From the NCBI GenBank assembly GCA_963691655.1, contig OY829327.1:63934079-63998078 (forward strand): a stretch of 64,000 nt of DNA, in the 5' to 3' direction. The translations under genes and the position numbers were made by a program. Within the stretch, counting starts at the first letter, position 1. Every line of letters starts with the position of its first letter. The notes below the pieces were generated by a model that was not told where the DNA came from, did no database searches, and was given only the letters and a program-made list of their open reading frames with translations. Positions 45,188-57,465 of this stretch are shown here, in pieces. The DNA comes from Toxonevra muliebris (lineage: Eukaryota; Arthropoda; Insecta; Diptera; Pallopteridae).

Positions 45188-46366
45188 TGACAGTTCGGCC
45201 TTTCCTGACTTAGCATCTCCCCGATGCTATCAGGCTCATCATCGTCATCGCTTTGGCCAGCATCTAATTCTGGTGGTAATGCACACCAGGGTTTCATTTT
45301 GTCGCTGCAATATATGGAACAGAACTTTTTCTGACTGATCTGCATGCCTTTCACATCTTCTATTAGGTATCTGTCGCTGCCCAAAACCTTTGAAACGATA
45401 TAGGGACCACGAAATCGCGGCTCCAATTTACGCGAATCGCCGGTGGATCAAATCGTTTACTTCGTATCGCTTTGGGGTGTTGTATCGTTTATCAAACCGT
45501 TCTTTCCACAAATTACGAGTTTTCTGGATGTTTTCGAGTGCTAAGTTACGTTTTTCGTGGATTGATAGATCATCGTCATTATTTTGCAGTGCTGCTAGCA
45601 TTTTGTTCTGGATGACATCACGAAGTTTAAAATCAAATACTAGCTCGTTGGGACTGAATCCCGTGGTAGAGTTTTTCTGCGAATTAACGCTCCATTGCAG
45701 ATTACGTAGTTGGTCATCCCATTCTTTGGCGTTCGACGTCGATGTACGTAGGAAATCTAAGATGATTCTATTGGGGCGCTCAACTTGCCCATTGGCACGC
45801 GGTGTTCTTACTACTGTCTTGATGTGATGAATATCGTGACGATCGCAATATGATGCGAAGTGTGTAGACGTGAAAGCTGTTCCGCGGTTGGTTACAATAC
45901 GTTTAGGTATTCCGAAGTTATCTCGTTTAACGTTTGCAATACAGGCAGTGTCTTGCTGCTACGTGCCGGTTTTACAATTAGGTATTTAGTAAAAGCGGCA
46001 CTGATGGCGATAATGTAAGTATACCCATGCTTACTTTTCACAAAAGGACCCAAATGATCGATATGTATAAGTTGGAATGGTATTGGTTCAGGGGGATCGA
46101 TATACATTTGACCCTCTGGCTTACCACTTTTCACCTTGTTGTAACAACAATCGATACATGCAGAGATATATTCGCGTACATATTTCCGCATACGAGGAAA
46201 CCAAAAATTTTCTAATACACGTTCCATCGTCTTGTCTGTTGCAAAATGCCCCATATTATCATGATAATGTCGTACAATACGCCAACGAACTACTTTAGAT
46301 ACAACATATAAAAGTTTTTCACTTAGAACCCTATATACACGGTTATCTTTCAAGCAGTATTCCTTT
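45188..46366 (-). pseudogene. Gypsy integrase, frameshifted and with a catalytic substitution
   Basis: The HHCC finger (RHYHDNMGHFATDKTMERVL...CIDC) begins in the frame starting at 46353. The first catalytic Asp is in LIHIDHLGPF. At about 45895 the frame shifts and the core continues as GIPKRIVTNRGTAFTS, where the normally invariant second Asp (S/T-D-R-G) is Asn. The Glu is in ANGQVERPNR. A GPYIV(S)KVLG C-terminal module (45426-45178) follows after another shift. Even without the frameshifts, the Asp-to-Asn change would abolish strand transfer. Confidence 0.85.
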
Positions 46367-46371
46367 TTGAT

Positions 46372-48230
46372 TTACTTTTCTTGCTCAGATTTTCGCAAAC
46401 CTTGTAGTACCTCCATGATGTTACGGATATTCGCATCCTGCAACTGCATTGTCAGTAACCAGTTATCATTATCAATTGTTACTTGCATAACACCTTCGTT
46501 GGTTTTACTATCTATACTATCGTGTATTGGCGATCTGCTTAGCGCATCGACATGACCCATGCAACTACCAGGTCTATGCACACATTCGAAATTGTACTCT
46601 ATAAGCCGCATCCACCATCGTGCAATACGTGGGATCAGCTGTGTTTTCGATTTGATTGTTGTGATTGCAAAACAATCCGTTACTACCCTAAAAGCTTTAC
46701 CCAACAAATACATACGAAAACGTTGAAGCGCCTCTACGACGGCTAATACTTCGAGTTCATAACTATGATATTGTGCTTCGCGTTCTGTACAACTGCGACT
46801 AAAATACATTACTACTCTCCAAGAACAACCTTCATCTGTAGTCTGCAATAAAACTGCTGCTAATCCTAAGCTACTTGCGTCAGTATGCACTTCGTGCTGT
46901 GCGTGGAAGTCATACAGTACTAATACTGGTTCATTGCTTAACGATTCGATCAAAGTCTCAAATGCAGTTTGTTGTTCATCACACCATACAAATTTTTCAG
47001 CTGCAGCTTTTGTCGTTCATTGCGTTAATGGTTTTGCAAATATTGAGTAGTTTTTAACAAACTTTCTGAAGAATGCAGTTAACCCAAGAAATCTTCGTAC
47101 TTCGGTTACTGTTGTCTCTTGTTTAAAATGTTTAATTGCGCTTACCTTATTTTTACCAGGAGTTATACCATTGGCATCGATCACATGACCGAGGAATTTT
47201 ATTTTCGTTGCTAAAAATTTGCATTTATCGTAGCGTAACGTAAGACAATTTTCTTCAAGAATATGCAAGAAATTATCTAATTTTTCTAGACCTTCTTCGA
47301 TAGTACGACTTGGAATTATAACGTCATCCAAGTATGCGATAATTGTGTGAGGTTTTGCCATAGAGATCAACCGATTCATAATTTCTTGGAATACGGACGG
47401 TGCGTTTACTAGACCAAATGGCATGCGATTCTACTCATAATGTCCTTCGGTTGTCACGAACGCGGTGTATTGTTTCGAACCCTCATCAATTTCAATTTAA
47501 TGATATCCCATTTTAAAATCAATTACCGTAAAATAGATGTTACCGGCTAGTTGCGCAAAAAGTTCTTCAATTACAGGCATTGGAAACGATTGTTTGATTG
47601 TGACGCGATTTAATTCTCTAAAGTCAAGGCACATATGAAACTCTTTATTTTTCTTTTCAATTAAAACCATTGGTGCTGCGTACGATGAGTTTGATGGACG
47701 ATTATATCATTTTTTAATAAATCTTTTATGATTTCATTCATGATAGGACGTCTTGCGAAAGGTAATCGATACAGTTTCATGTTAATTGGAACATTGGTGC
47801 TCAGTTGTATTTTCATTTTCATTATTTTCGATTTTCCGATATTCTCCGTTTCATTTGCAAATCGTTTGTCATATCGACACAAAATATTGTTTAATTTACC
47901 GAATTCACCTTTCGTCATTTCCGCGAGCACATTAACACGTTCATCATTTTCTTGTACCCAGCAGTTACCATTTTCGAGTACAAATCGTTTCCCGTTTGAG
48001 CGTAATACATCTATGCCCAACAATATATCATATTTTATTTGTTCATCATTTACGATTAGCATACATGCTTCACACGCGATACCATCAATTATTATTTTTG
48101 TCTTTAGTTTTTCCAAACATTCATACTGTCCACCACCGAGCCCGGTTAATCGTACATAACATTTTTCCTTTGGGCCTAAAGACTCGGCAACCGATTTGCG
48201 AATTAGTGTTGCAAAATAATTTGTTTTCAC
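46372..48230 (-). pseudogene. Gypsy protease remnant, reverse transcriptase and RNase H
   Basis: The frame starting 48230 begins inside the protease (IRKSVAESLG..., DILLGIDVLRSNGK). The catalytic DTG/DSG is not present, because the text before it has been fused to gag. RT follows: LYRLPFARRPIMNEI, then after a shift near 47690 LDFRELNRVTIKQSFPMPV, MPFGLVNAPSVFQ and the active site YLDDVIIPS (about 47330). RNase H begins in the frame starting 46953: VHTDASSLGLAAVL, ELEVLAVVEALQRFR and IARWWMRLIEY. Stops at about 47015 and 47430 and at least two frameshifts make it dead. Confidence 0.88.
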
Positions 48231-49290
48231 GTCTCATTTTATTAATTTTGTTATACGAACAATAATTTAACAACGCTTGTAAAAGTTCATTACAAGTGGT
48301 ATATCGATACGCAGATATACTTCTTTTCATTTCATTGTCATTCAATCTATTGATAATATATTTTATGATTGACTGATCATCTAAACACCCACGACGACCA
48401 GTAGCAACCACCTTGTAATAGAACATTTCAACACTTTCATTCACGCTGCGTCGAGTTTCCATGAGTTCCATGTGAACATCTGCTGCAATAATCGGTGATG
48501 GGAATTCATTCAGGAACGCTTGAACGAATTGTTCCCAACTTGTGAACACTTCTTGGCTAGCATCGATCCACCACTTTGCTGCTTCTTGCATTTTCGTTTG
48601 CACAGCAAACAAGAGCACACGGTAGTCCCACCCATATGCACTTTGTAGCTGTTCGATTCTCGCAATAAACTGCTTCGCGGTTATTGTTTTGTCCACTGGG
48701 TTAAATGTTGGTAAAATTTGCACAATATCTTGGACACGACCAAAAATATTTGCATTATTTTGCATTTGTACAATATCGTTTTGCGCTGAACGATGCGCCG
48801 GCGTATATACCCTATTTCGATGTGTATACCAAGGGTTTGAGCTGCAGACTCCAAGCGCAGGAGTTGTCGCTGCAGACTCACCATTCCATTGTACATGTCG
48901 CCCCATGCCACTAGGCGATGTAGACGTCAAATGTGCAACGCAGGTAGTTATTGGTGCAGTATATGAGGGTGATGCTGAGATATTGCTTACCGCTGCAAAC
49001 CTTTCGTCAGCCGTAGTCACCGTATTCATATTCACACCACTCTGTATATTCAATGCTGGGGAAGATTGGCTTAAAGGTATCGATGAACTAACACACGCAT
49101 TAGTTTCCACCAAAATACTTGTACCGCTTTCATCATCAGACGCAAGATTCGAAAAAGCTTTTTCATTCGCTGCGCTAACAAAATGTTGGCTCTCTAACCG
49201 AAATTCATACAAACGTTCTATGTATAAGTTGTGCTTTGTTTCCGACGGCTGATAACCCGAACCGGGTAATTTTTCTTTTAATTCTTCCAC
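48121..49290 (-). pseudogene. Gypsy gag, C-terminally truncated
   Basis: 389 codons beginning MEELKEKLPGSGYQPSETKH. Residues about 185-330 form a retrotransposon-gag capsid domain (RVQDIVQILPTFNP, QFIARIEQL, EAAKWWIDA, ESVEMFYYKV, IKYIINRLND). There is no zinc knuckle. The frame runs into nonsense at KINKMRREN, where the protease text starts in another frame. A deletion has therefore removed the nucleocapsid knuckles together with the start of the protease. Confidence 0.85.
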
Positions 49291-49414
49291 TTTTAAAGAA
49301 CTTAATTTTTAAATTTTTAACATTTGTTTACCAGCGTCGTTTTTCTATTTTCTTTGTTCTACGTTTCATTGAATTTCACACGAAGGCAAGATCTTTTAGC
49401 GCACTTCTGAAAAT

Positions 49415-49693
49415 TGTCATCAGGATATTTTCCGAGTTAATATAATTGTCGAATAAAACACTTTTTGATTATAAAGTAAAATAATCCATTTAATTTAATG
49501 TAATTAATGAAACAAAACAATAAAACAGTATTTCAAAAAAACTCGAGGACCGCAAAACACAACAATATACGTTAACAAAAACGACGTGTCTCTCTCTCTT
49601 CTTTACTCTGAAATTTTTTTACATTCGAAAAATAATAAAAGAAAGGAAATACATAAAAAGAAAATAACGTTGCCATATTTTTTATTCAGGCTG
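49415..49693 (-). repeat. Gypsy 5' LTR
   Basis: The partner of 44901-45187. The internal region starts at 49414 going down. Confidence 0.92.
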
Positions 49694-49751
49694 AAAAAAT
49701 CATTCATTCATAAAGCGTCAAGTGAAAACCAAAAAAATTTAAATAGTATAG

Positions 49752-51826
49752 GAATCATTCCATATGAAATCGTCTGAAAAAGGAAATCTGACGTCATAAA
49801 TTTTTCTCATGCTCCACTTCGCGACAGCGCGAATTAAAAGATTTGAAAATTGTAATTTTAATGCTTCCTTTTTTTAACTGTAAAATTTGTTTGGTTAAAG
49901 ATATATTCACATTTGAGATGACGTTCTAAAGCTAAAAGATAGTAGTTTTTGCTAATTAAATTTAAATTCACATATTTAATACCCACGATTAATAACACGA
50001 GGCTGAAAATATATGAATTTTTCTGACTTTTCGTGGTTTTTAGCTGACTCCAGTGTCTATACGGTTGAATGTAAGCAGCTAATGTTTCTCAGGCTTCAAG
50101 GGCACATCTTTTAAAAGAAAATAAACTTACGATTGACTGGTTCCGCCTGCTCCTTATAAAAATAACGGTACTTGAAGTTTATGAATTTCAAAAACTTACA
50201 TACTTTAGGCTATAAAATGGACGTGTTAGGGACGAAGTAAGAAACTGAAAATTACATAGTATTTAGTTCTTAACCCAAACTTCAAAACTCTGCAAGCTCG
50301 TTTTGTTATTTTCATAGCGCGTGTACATATAAATACACATATATATGTACACTGCTCCCATCTAACGGTATGTGAAAGTTTATTGCTCTTAAGGTAGCAA
50401 TAGTTTTGCTAAGCTACAGTTTTTTCATCTTTCTAGATAGTCTTAGAAAATTTCAAATGAATATCTTAAACAATTTTAATGACTTTTTACATTTTTTGGA
50501 GGTGGGTGTGGCAGTTAACCTATCACGCCCATTTATACAATTTTTCCCCATCAACATAATAATAATGAAAGTTGCCAAATATCGTTGCTCTAAGACCACT
50601 TCTCTCAGTAGGAAGCTGAACCACTGTGTGGCATTGTCTTTGTTACAAAAATCATAGGTATTGGCATATTACTGTTAGTAGTACTTTTTAATTATTAATT
50701 GCATCGTCCAGTTAGTTTTCGGATTTTTATATACAATCATGGACTTTGAGGACTCGTATAAAAAATTAAACAGAATTATTTTTCAAATATTTAATAAAAA
50801 TGTGATACTCAGACATTGCAAAATGTAAAGTAATTTATAAGCGATATTTGCATTACAAAAAAAAATATATTTTCCGCCGTTGAACCATTGAGTATAGTTA
50901 TATGGAGAGTAGTATACATATATATGTGTGCTTATAAATATATATGGCCAATTTTTTGGTCTTTAACGTTACAGTCGCACGCATATTTTTGCAAATATGT
51001 CGAAAATATCCCATGAAACCAATTGACATGAAAATAGGCCTCAAGACCTACATTTCATGTGAACAAACTTTTTTTTTAACTTTTGTCGTTTCAAAGATAT
51101 AACCGTTTTAAATAGCCATATAAATAAAAAAGTTGTTTTAAAAACAAACAAAAATTACTGATATTTTTGCTTACTTTAACCGCCTATATACGCGCTAGCT
51201 ATGAAAATAACAAAACGACCTTGCAGGGTTTTGAAGTTTGGGTTAAGAACTAAATACTATGTAATTTTCAGTTTCTTACTTCGTCCCAAACACGTCCATT
51301 TTATAGCCTAAAGTATGTAAGTTTTTGAAATTCATAAACTTCAAGTACCGTTATTTTTATAAGGAGCAGGCGGAACCAGTCAGTCGTAAGTTTATTTTCT
51401 TTTAAAAGATATGCCCTTGAAGTCTAAGAAACATTAGTTGCTTACATTCAACCGTATAGACACTGGAGTCAGCTAAAAACCACGTAAAGTCAGAAAAATA
51501 CATATATTTTCAGCCTCGTGTTATTAATCGTGGGTATTAAATATGTGAATTTAAATTTAATTAGCAAAAACTACTATCTTTTAGCTTTAGAACGTCATCT
51601 CAAATGTGAATATATCTTTAACCAAACAAATTTTACAGTTAAAAAAAGGAAGCATTAAAATTACAGTTTTCAAATCTTTTAATTCGCGCTGTCGCGAAGT
51701 GGAGCATGAGAAAATTTTATGACGTCGGATTTCCTTCTTTGGAACCCTAAAGAAGATTCTCACTAAGTTTGAGCAAGATCCGAGGTGACCTGGCTTTGCC
51801 GATTAGACGATTTTATATGGAATGAC
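49752..51826. mobile_element. Foldback-type element with long inverted arms
   Basis: The left arm (about 49752-50332) is the reverse complement of the right arm (about 51190-51826). Shared landmarks include TCATTCCATAT, GACGTCATAAA, CGACAGCGCGAATTAAAAG, GAGATGACGTTCTAAAGC, ACCCACGATTAATAACACGAGG, CCTGCTCCTTATAAAAATAACG and AAACTTCAAAAC. The left arm lacks about 80 bp near its outer end. The spacer is about 0.86 kb, with no coding domain. A truncated relative is at 35811-36370. Confidence 0.9.
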
Positions 51827-51882
51827 TAAAAGAAATATTCTTAAGGGGCGCCAATTTGTTTTTTTGTCCAGGGCGACGTAAC

Positions 51883-52520
51883 TTCTAGAGTGGGCCCTGT
51901 ACCTTGATATGGTTCCAGGAGCACCGGAACATAAACTGTAATGAAAAGGCAGGCGAGCTGACCCGTAAAGGCTCTACCTTGCAGGAATCCTCAACCGAAC
52001 ACGTATTTATACCACTAAACTCGATTAAACGAGAAATCTCTACAAAATGCTTCACAAGAGCCAATAGTAAATGGACCAGGCTGCCGACCTGCAAAATAAG
52101 CAGAGCAATATGGCCTGAATACAACTGGAAAAAAACTATGCGACTTACAAACAAAAACCGGAAGACATTTCGAGACTGACGGCGGTCATCACTGGTTTCT
52201 GTCTTATTGGTGAGCAAGCAGCCGAAATGAGAATCACACATAACACCACTTGCCGCAGCTGCGGCTATCCGGAGGAAAAAGAGACTCACTTTCTCTGGGA
52301 ATATCCGGCTTTGGGGTGAACCAGGATGAAAACCCTGAGTAAACCTTACTTCAATAACCTTGGGGAATTATGTGAAATAAGTCTAAACCAACATCTAAGC
52401 CTCCTAAACCAGTTGGGATGGATCTGATTAACCCGCCTTACCCACATAACCAAACAAACCAGAAATAACTAAGGATGTGGTATCAAAACGGCGCTATAAC
52501 GCTAATTAGGCTTGTGGTAC
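51883..52520 (+). pseudogene. LINE ORF2 C-terminal RNase H fragment (I/R1-type)
   Basis: Reads (W)FQEHRNINCNEKAGELTRKG, the end of a LINE RNase H domain, where active elements have PGHxxIxGNExAD. It continues WPEYNWKKTMRLTNKNRKTF and, after a frameshift at about 52175, LTAVITGFCLIGEQAA and CRSCGYPEEKETHFL, a zinc-like C-terminus. The final stop is at about 52430, followed by a 3' UTR. It is 5'-truncated directly beside the foldback element. Confidence 0.8.
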
Positions 52521-52669
52521 GAACCACTACTTTAACAAAAACAAGACTGTTATTGTTGTAGCAGCAACTATAACTTTGTCATCAGTGTCACAGGTACATT
52601 ATTTAATCGTCAGAAGTTTCTGTCAAGTCCACTCCTAGTCAAGTTAGTGGGGTGCAGAGGTCAATTAAA

Positions 52670-54476
52670 TTAGTGTTTAGTATCGTGCGGGGTTTGACCG
52701 CAAACGGGGCACACGTCCTGAATAGTCATGTCGATTCTTGAAAGGTAAGAATTGTGGAACTTACTATATCCTGACCTAAGTTGTGCCAAGGTGCACCTAG
52801 TCTTCCTCGGCAGTGTTATTTCCACATCAGCTACAGGCGGGGGTCTTCCGTTAAGGACTACGTTAGGCTGGTATGCATCACTTACCGCTTCGGCATGAAT
52901 TTGCTTGATTGCGGCAATGTATGCATTATGGTCCAGCGGGTTATTTTTCGTTAGTCTGGTAATGTCTTCGTCATATATGGTCAAGTCGTCCCAGATTTGC
53001 CGGGGCGGGGGTGGGAGTATGGTAAGTCCATGGTTAGGGTGTCCGGTGTTGTGGCAGGCCAACCAATATTGTTTCGCCAACAGCTCGTTATGTCTTTTGA
53101 CCTTCAGCATCCTAGTTTCCTTGTGCAGATGATCTTCGTCTGTCATCAAGTGGCAACCAGTGATAGTGCGCAGATCTGCGTTTTGTGATGCTTTTAATCT
53201 GCGCCATTGAGTGTTGCTGATGGCAGGCGTCCATACCGGGGCAGCATAGTTGGGCACCGGTCTACCAATGGCCTTGTACGTGGTCAGCAGTGTTTCTTTG
53301 TCCTTACCCCATGAATTGCCAGCAAGTGCCTTTAGCACGTTGGCGCGTCTGATGATGTTGTTGCGCGTGGTTGTTGCGTGGGTGGCAAAGGTGTGGAAGC
53401 AGTCAAATGTGACTCCTAAGATTTTAGGGTATCTTGTTGTCGGAATTGTTCGGCCATCGACATTTATGTTCAGCATTCGTCTAACCTCCTTGGTTCATGG
53501 GGTGAACAGGATAGCCGTAGATTTTTCAGCGGAGAGCTCCAGGTTACGACTATTGAAGAAGTCTGCTAACTCGTTCAGGTAATTGTTGATGGTGTTGGTG
53601 TGATCGGCGGTGTTTAAGCCAATGGCGAGGATGGTACAATCATCTGCATAGATAACGTGTGTGAGTGTGGCTGGGGGGGAGGGGGGGTCGGCATCTTGGA
53701 CATGTAAAAGTTAAATAGCAAAGGGCGCAGGACTCTGCCCTGCGGAAAGCCTTGTTTTATGCGCCTTTGCTTCGATGTTGCGTTCCGGAATTCAACATAC
53801 GCATGTCTGCCGCTCATGTAATTTGCGAGCCATCTCTTTGTGGTGTTGGGCATTACAGAGTTGAAACGATCCCGCAACAAGGTTGAGTGGCACACTGTGT
53901 CGAATGCCTTAGCCAGGTCCAGTGCCACCAAAATGGTCTTATCGCATGGCTTCCGGTGGTTTATACCTCGAGAGATTTGCGCCTGTATCGTGGTCAGCAT
54001 GGTGCTGTGTTGCTTACGGAAACCATGTTGGTGGGCTGCAAGTGGGAAGCAGTCGACTAGAGTAGGCAGTAGGAGTGCTTCGAGCGTCTTCACAATGGGT
54101 GATAGAAGCGAGATGGTCCTGTAGGCCTTGCCTTGGCCCGGAGGTTTGCCTGGTTTGGGAAGCGGAATGATACGCCCTATTTTCCAGATGTCTGGGATGA
54201 TCGATGTTCCGATTGAGAGGTTGAGAATCCTTGTAAGAAACTTTAACCCATATACGCCCAGGTTAATCATGGAAATCCTGTCCGGACCAAGCGCTTTGGC
54301 GTTTCTGATGGCATTGACCACCTCAGATGTGGTGAAGGTAAGCTCGTTGCACTCGCTATCGGTTTTTAGGGCATGGATCCTCCTGATCGTCGCTCTCTTG
54401 GTCTTTTCATTTGGTGCAGGGTGTTCGATGAACTGTCGGCAGAATAGGTGCGCACAAGTCCTAGCGTCCTCCACAG
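52670..54476 (-). pseudogene. LINE reverse transcriptase and C-terminal domain
   Basis: 54474-53614 contains the RT fingers and palm: NAIRNAKALGPDRISMI, AYRTISLLSPIVKTLE, HQHGFRKQHSTM, VALDLAKAFDTVCH and IKQGFPQGRVLRPLLF. After a shift in the G/C run near 53680, YADDCTIL carries the catalytic aspartates (about 53650). After another break, 53476-52670 has PKILGVTFDCFHTF and KTRCTLAQLRSGYSKF, then VCPVCGQTPHDTKH, the C-terminal zinc-like motif, ending at a premature TAA. Several substitutions and frameshifts; not functional. Confidence 0.85.
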
Positions 54477-54691
54477 CAGGGGCCCTACTCTGTAATGCGA
54501 TACGAATGCCAAATCATTCGCATTCGTATAAATGCCACTCTGCATGCGACTTTCGCATTTTGTTTTTACCCCTTTTGAAAATCGCATTTTCGGCACTTGG
54601 TAACCCGAATGATAATGTCAAACATATACGAATTTCGTAATTTTTAATCGAAAGAGATTTACCGTTCGCAAAAGGCATAAAAGGTTTGAAA

Positions 54692-55542
54692 ATGTAAGTT
54701 TTTGGGAAAACTCTGTTGTTTTTTGTTAATAAATATTCTCAATTTACAGGGAAACTTCAAAAAATAAACAAACCACTCCACATCAATTTGAAATTTTGGT
54801 AGATTTTATGCGCTTGCATCCTGATCTTTCCAAGGGTCATTTGAAGACTGCGAATGCAAAAAATGCTGCCAACAATTCATGGAAAAATTTGGAATGTGAC
54901 CTAAATGCTGCCGGGCCACCAATGCGTGATATTGTTGGATGGAAGAAAGTGAATAATTTTTAAAATTTATCTAAAATATTTACTAACGAAAATATTGAAT
55001 AGGTTTGGGCAGATTACAAGAATCACCTTAAGGCAAAAATGCTACGAAATAAGGCCAGCATTTCGGGAACCGGTGGTGGCCCTTCAACCCATATACCAAT
55101 AACTCCACTGGAGGAGGAGGTAAGCCAGTTGCTGTCCATGGAGGAGGCTGTAAATGGAGTAAGTGGCACGCTCCAATTTGGTGTAGAGCAAACTACTAGT
55201 GCAGAAATATTAGCAGAGCCAGAACAAGAGACGACCTTCACACCTCTACGTTCCCGCGTGAGAATTGCTCCACGCAGCAAGGAGAGTCTTCTCGAAAAAC
55301 AGGTGAATAACCAAATGGAATACCACAAAAACTCATTAAAGATCCTCAAGGACATAAACGAAAACCTTAAAGGTGTGTCGAAATATTCAAAAAGGATATA
55401 TGAACTAGAGGAAAAAAAATTTAAACTAGCCAAAGAAAATCTTGTGCATAAGAAACTCAAACACATAGAAAACACCAAGCTAAAAATCGCCAAACTTGAA
55501 ATAAAGAAACAAATGGTAGAATTGGAAAGAGAAAAATATTAG
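54692..55542 (+). CDS. Harbinger Myb/SANT-like DNA-binding protein (three exons)
   Basis: In this superfamily the second protein binds DNA and helps import or target the transposase. Exons: 54692-54693 (AT of the ATG; donor GTAAGT), 54750-54948 (acceptor TTTACAG, donor GTGAAT), 55003-55542 (acceptor AATAG). The protein is about 246 residues: METSKNKQTTPHQFEIL, a trihelix-like N-terminal region with tryptophans in NNSWKNLE, GWKKVWADYKN, then a linker rich in Gly/Pro/Thr and a C-terminal coiled coil of Lys/Glu/Leu repeats (about residues 180-245). All frames are open. The tiny first exon is an inference from splice signals and the need for an ATG. Confidence 0.75.
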
Positions 55543-55930
55543 ATTAAGAAATGTTTTGAGTGTTATTTAATGTGACAGACATATGTATATCAGATATATA
55601 TATGTATATAAGTAATGAATTAAAGACTTATTATTTTTGTTTAGTTTTTTATTGCATTTTAAATAAGTATTTTCCAAGGTGCCTATTTATCAGATACATA
55701 TGTATTGAGTTAAAGACTGATTTTCGTTTAATTTTTTTATTAATAAATGTTTTCTTTTGTTTTTTATTATTAAAAATATTTTATAGCTATATTACAGTAT
55801 CTATCAAATGCATACACGAATTAAATGCATTGAAGATTTTCTTGTTTCACATCTACATATGAATGTTGACTAAAACCATTACAAAAATGAATGTATATGT
55901 TTCGCTTTTTCTCAATAAAAGTGTTTTCGT
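55543..55930. other. Intergenic A/T-rich part of the Harbinger element
   Basis: Between the convergent 3' ends of the two element genes. It contains repeated TTAAAGACT(T/G)A and ATATGTAT phrases and AATAAA signals on plus. Confidence 0.5.
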
Positions 55931-55933
55931 ATT

Positions 55934-57208
55934 TTACCTTGTCATATTGTTTTTTATTTCTTCTCTAATATTTCTAGCAATACTAGCGAAATTAGAAGAC
56001 TCTTCTACATAATCGGCATTAAAAGAAGTAAATGCTTCATCAGCTTCATTTGGAATCACGGATGGTGGCTCAACGTTGTGCAGCATACAAATGTTATGCA
56101 GAGCACAACAGACGTTAAATATATCTGCACAACTTTGTTTGGAGCGTAATGCAGCTCCCTTACAGCTAGAAGGCATCGAAAGCGTCCTTTCAATACCCCA
56201 AAAACTCGTTCAATTATTGATCTAGCTTTTGAAAACTGGTCATTGTAGAACGATTCTGCTGTATTTTCCGCAACATTCCGAAATGGTGTTAATAACCACG
56301 GTTCAAGCGGATATCCAGAGTCACCTTTAAGATAAGAGGCAAAGGGTTCCACTTGGCACTTGTATAGATGTAATCGTACAACAAAAATCTTACCCAGAAT
56401 TCGCGTTCCTTTATCTCCATTTTGAAAATTTTCTCTTAAATACTGCCTTTCGTGAGAGAGATTTCACACGTGAGAGTCATGAGACGCTCCTGCAAACCGG
56501 CCGTTGACCGCCCTAATGATCATTTTGTGATCGCATATCTAGTTTAAGAAATAAGTAGTTTCATAAAATGAAAATCATTCATTAAATAATAAAAGTCGAT
56601 CTTACCACCATAGCATTTATACTGTGCTTCAGTTTTCTATTAAAATACAAATGCTCGTTCCTGGAAGGCCTAATCATTTGGATGTGTGCGCCATCTATTG
56701 CTCCAATTACTCCTGGAATGCCGGACTTCAAATAAAAACTTCTTTTAGCATCATTTTTTTCACACTCAGACATTTTAAAATTTATGTGCTTCACGCAGAG
56801 TACTTTCTCTATTGCACTGCAAATAATAAACACACAACTGGATACGGTTTGTTGAGCTAATCCTGCGTGACGGTCTTGCCCAATTTGGTGTTGGTATCCA
56901 CCTTGTCCAAGAAATTTTAGTGTAGTTGATAATTTTATTATGTCTGGAATCGCTGTACACCTCTGCGAAGCTTTTAACTCATTTCTTATACTATCCAAAA
57001 CATACATAAACGCGCTTTTGTTCAAGCGGAAATTTTGAACAAAACTAAAAAAGCAAAAATATTTGTGGAAAACTACAACTCGATTTGTTTTTGCAATTTA
57101 CCTCTTATCACTAAGTTCCATCACATTCGAGTGCTCCCTTATGATTCTCCGTTGAATCCTTTCATTGTCTGCGCCATCATTTTCCATCCATAAAGCCACA
57201 GAGTCCAT
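55934..57208 (-). pseudogene. Harbinger DDE transposase, three introns, two lesions
   Basis: The first exon starts MDSVALWMENDGAD at 57208 and ends near 57105 (donor GTAAAT). The second (about 57046-56609) has FRLNKSAFMYVLDSI, GGYQHQIGQDRHAGLAQQTV and the first catalytic Asp in GVIGAIDGAHIQM. The third, from about 56540, has an in-frame TGA where Trp is expected (SHDSHV-stop-NLS). The last has GDSGYPLEPWLLTPF (second Asp) and IIERVFGVLKGRF (Glu), 36 residues between them. A 2-base TA insertion near 56120 breaks the frame before NVCCALHNICMLHN. These two lesions are the only ones seen. Confidence 0.85.
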
Positions 57209-57465
57209 TTTAGTGAAATTAAAAAACTTTTTACTATATATACTGCCGCCAAATTTTTATTTATTTATTTTATTGTTTCGTGCTATTCACAGTTCTTGAC
57301 GTTTGAGGCCAGTAATGCTCACTTTTAACAAAAACCCTCAGGAAATGAAAGTAGGCAGCACTGCCACTAATGCGAATGAGTTACAGAGTACGAATTGGTT
57401 TTCGAATCGCACTAGGTTTTCGAATTGAATCACCTTTCGTATCGCATTACAGAGTAGGGCCCCAG

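Larger units (their letters stand above)
44901..49693 (-). mobile_element. Ty3/Gypsy LTR retrotransposon, defective
   Basis: Direct LTRs at 44901-45187 and 49415-49693, sharing TGTCATCAGGATATTTTCCG through TTTTTTATTCAGGCTGA with a few substitutions and short indels. Between them, on the minus strand, lie gag, protease remnant, RT, RNase H and integrase. Multiple frameshifts are present. No target duplication is visible at the outer flanks (TATTAG and AAAAATC), and no tRNA-type primer site could be matched after the 5' LTR. Confidence 0.92.
54480..57462. mobile_element. PIF/Harbinger DNA transposon with both genes, CAG target duplication
   Basis: 2983 bp. The terminal repeats are GGGCCCTACTCTGTAATGCG at 54480 and its reverse complement ending at 57462, with a further ATACGAA match. 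CAG immediately outside both ends (54477-54479 and 57463-57465) fits the 3-bp CWG/TWA target of this superfamily. It carries a Myb/SANT-like gene on plus and a DDE transposase gene on minus, the standard two-gene Harbinger layout. It sits in the LINE ORF2. Confidence 0.92.

Noticed and set aside
48689..49252. 187-codon plus-strand frame
   Set aside because: It is the antisense shadow of the Gypsy gag frame.
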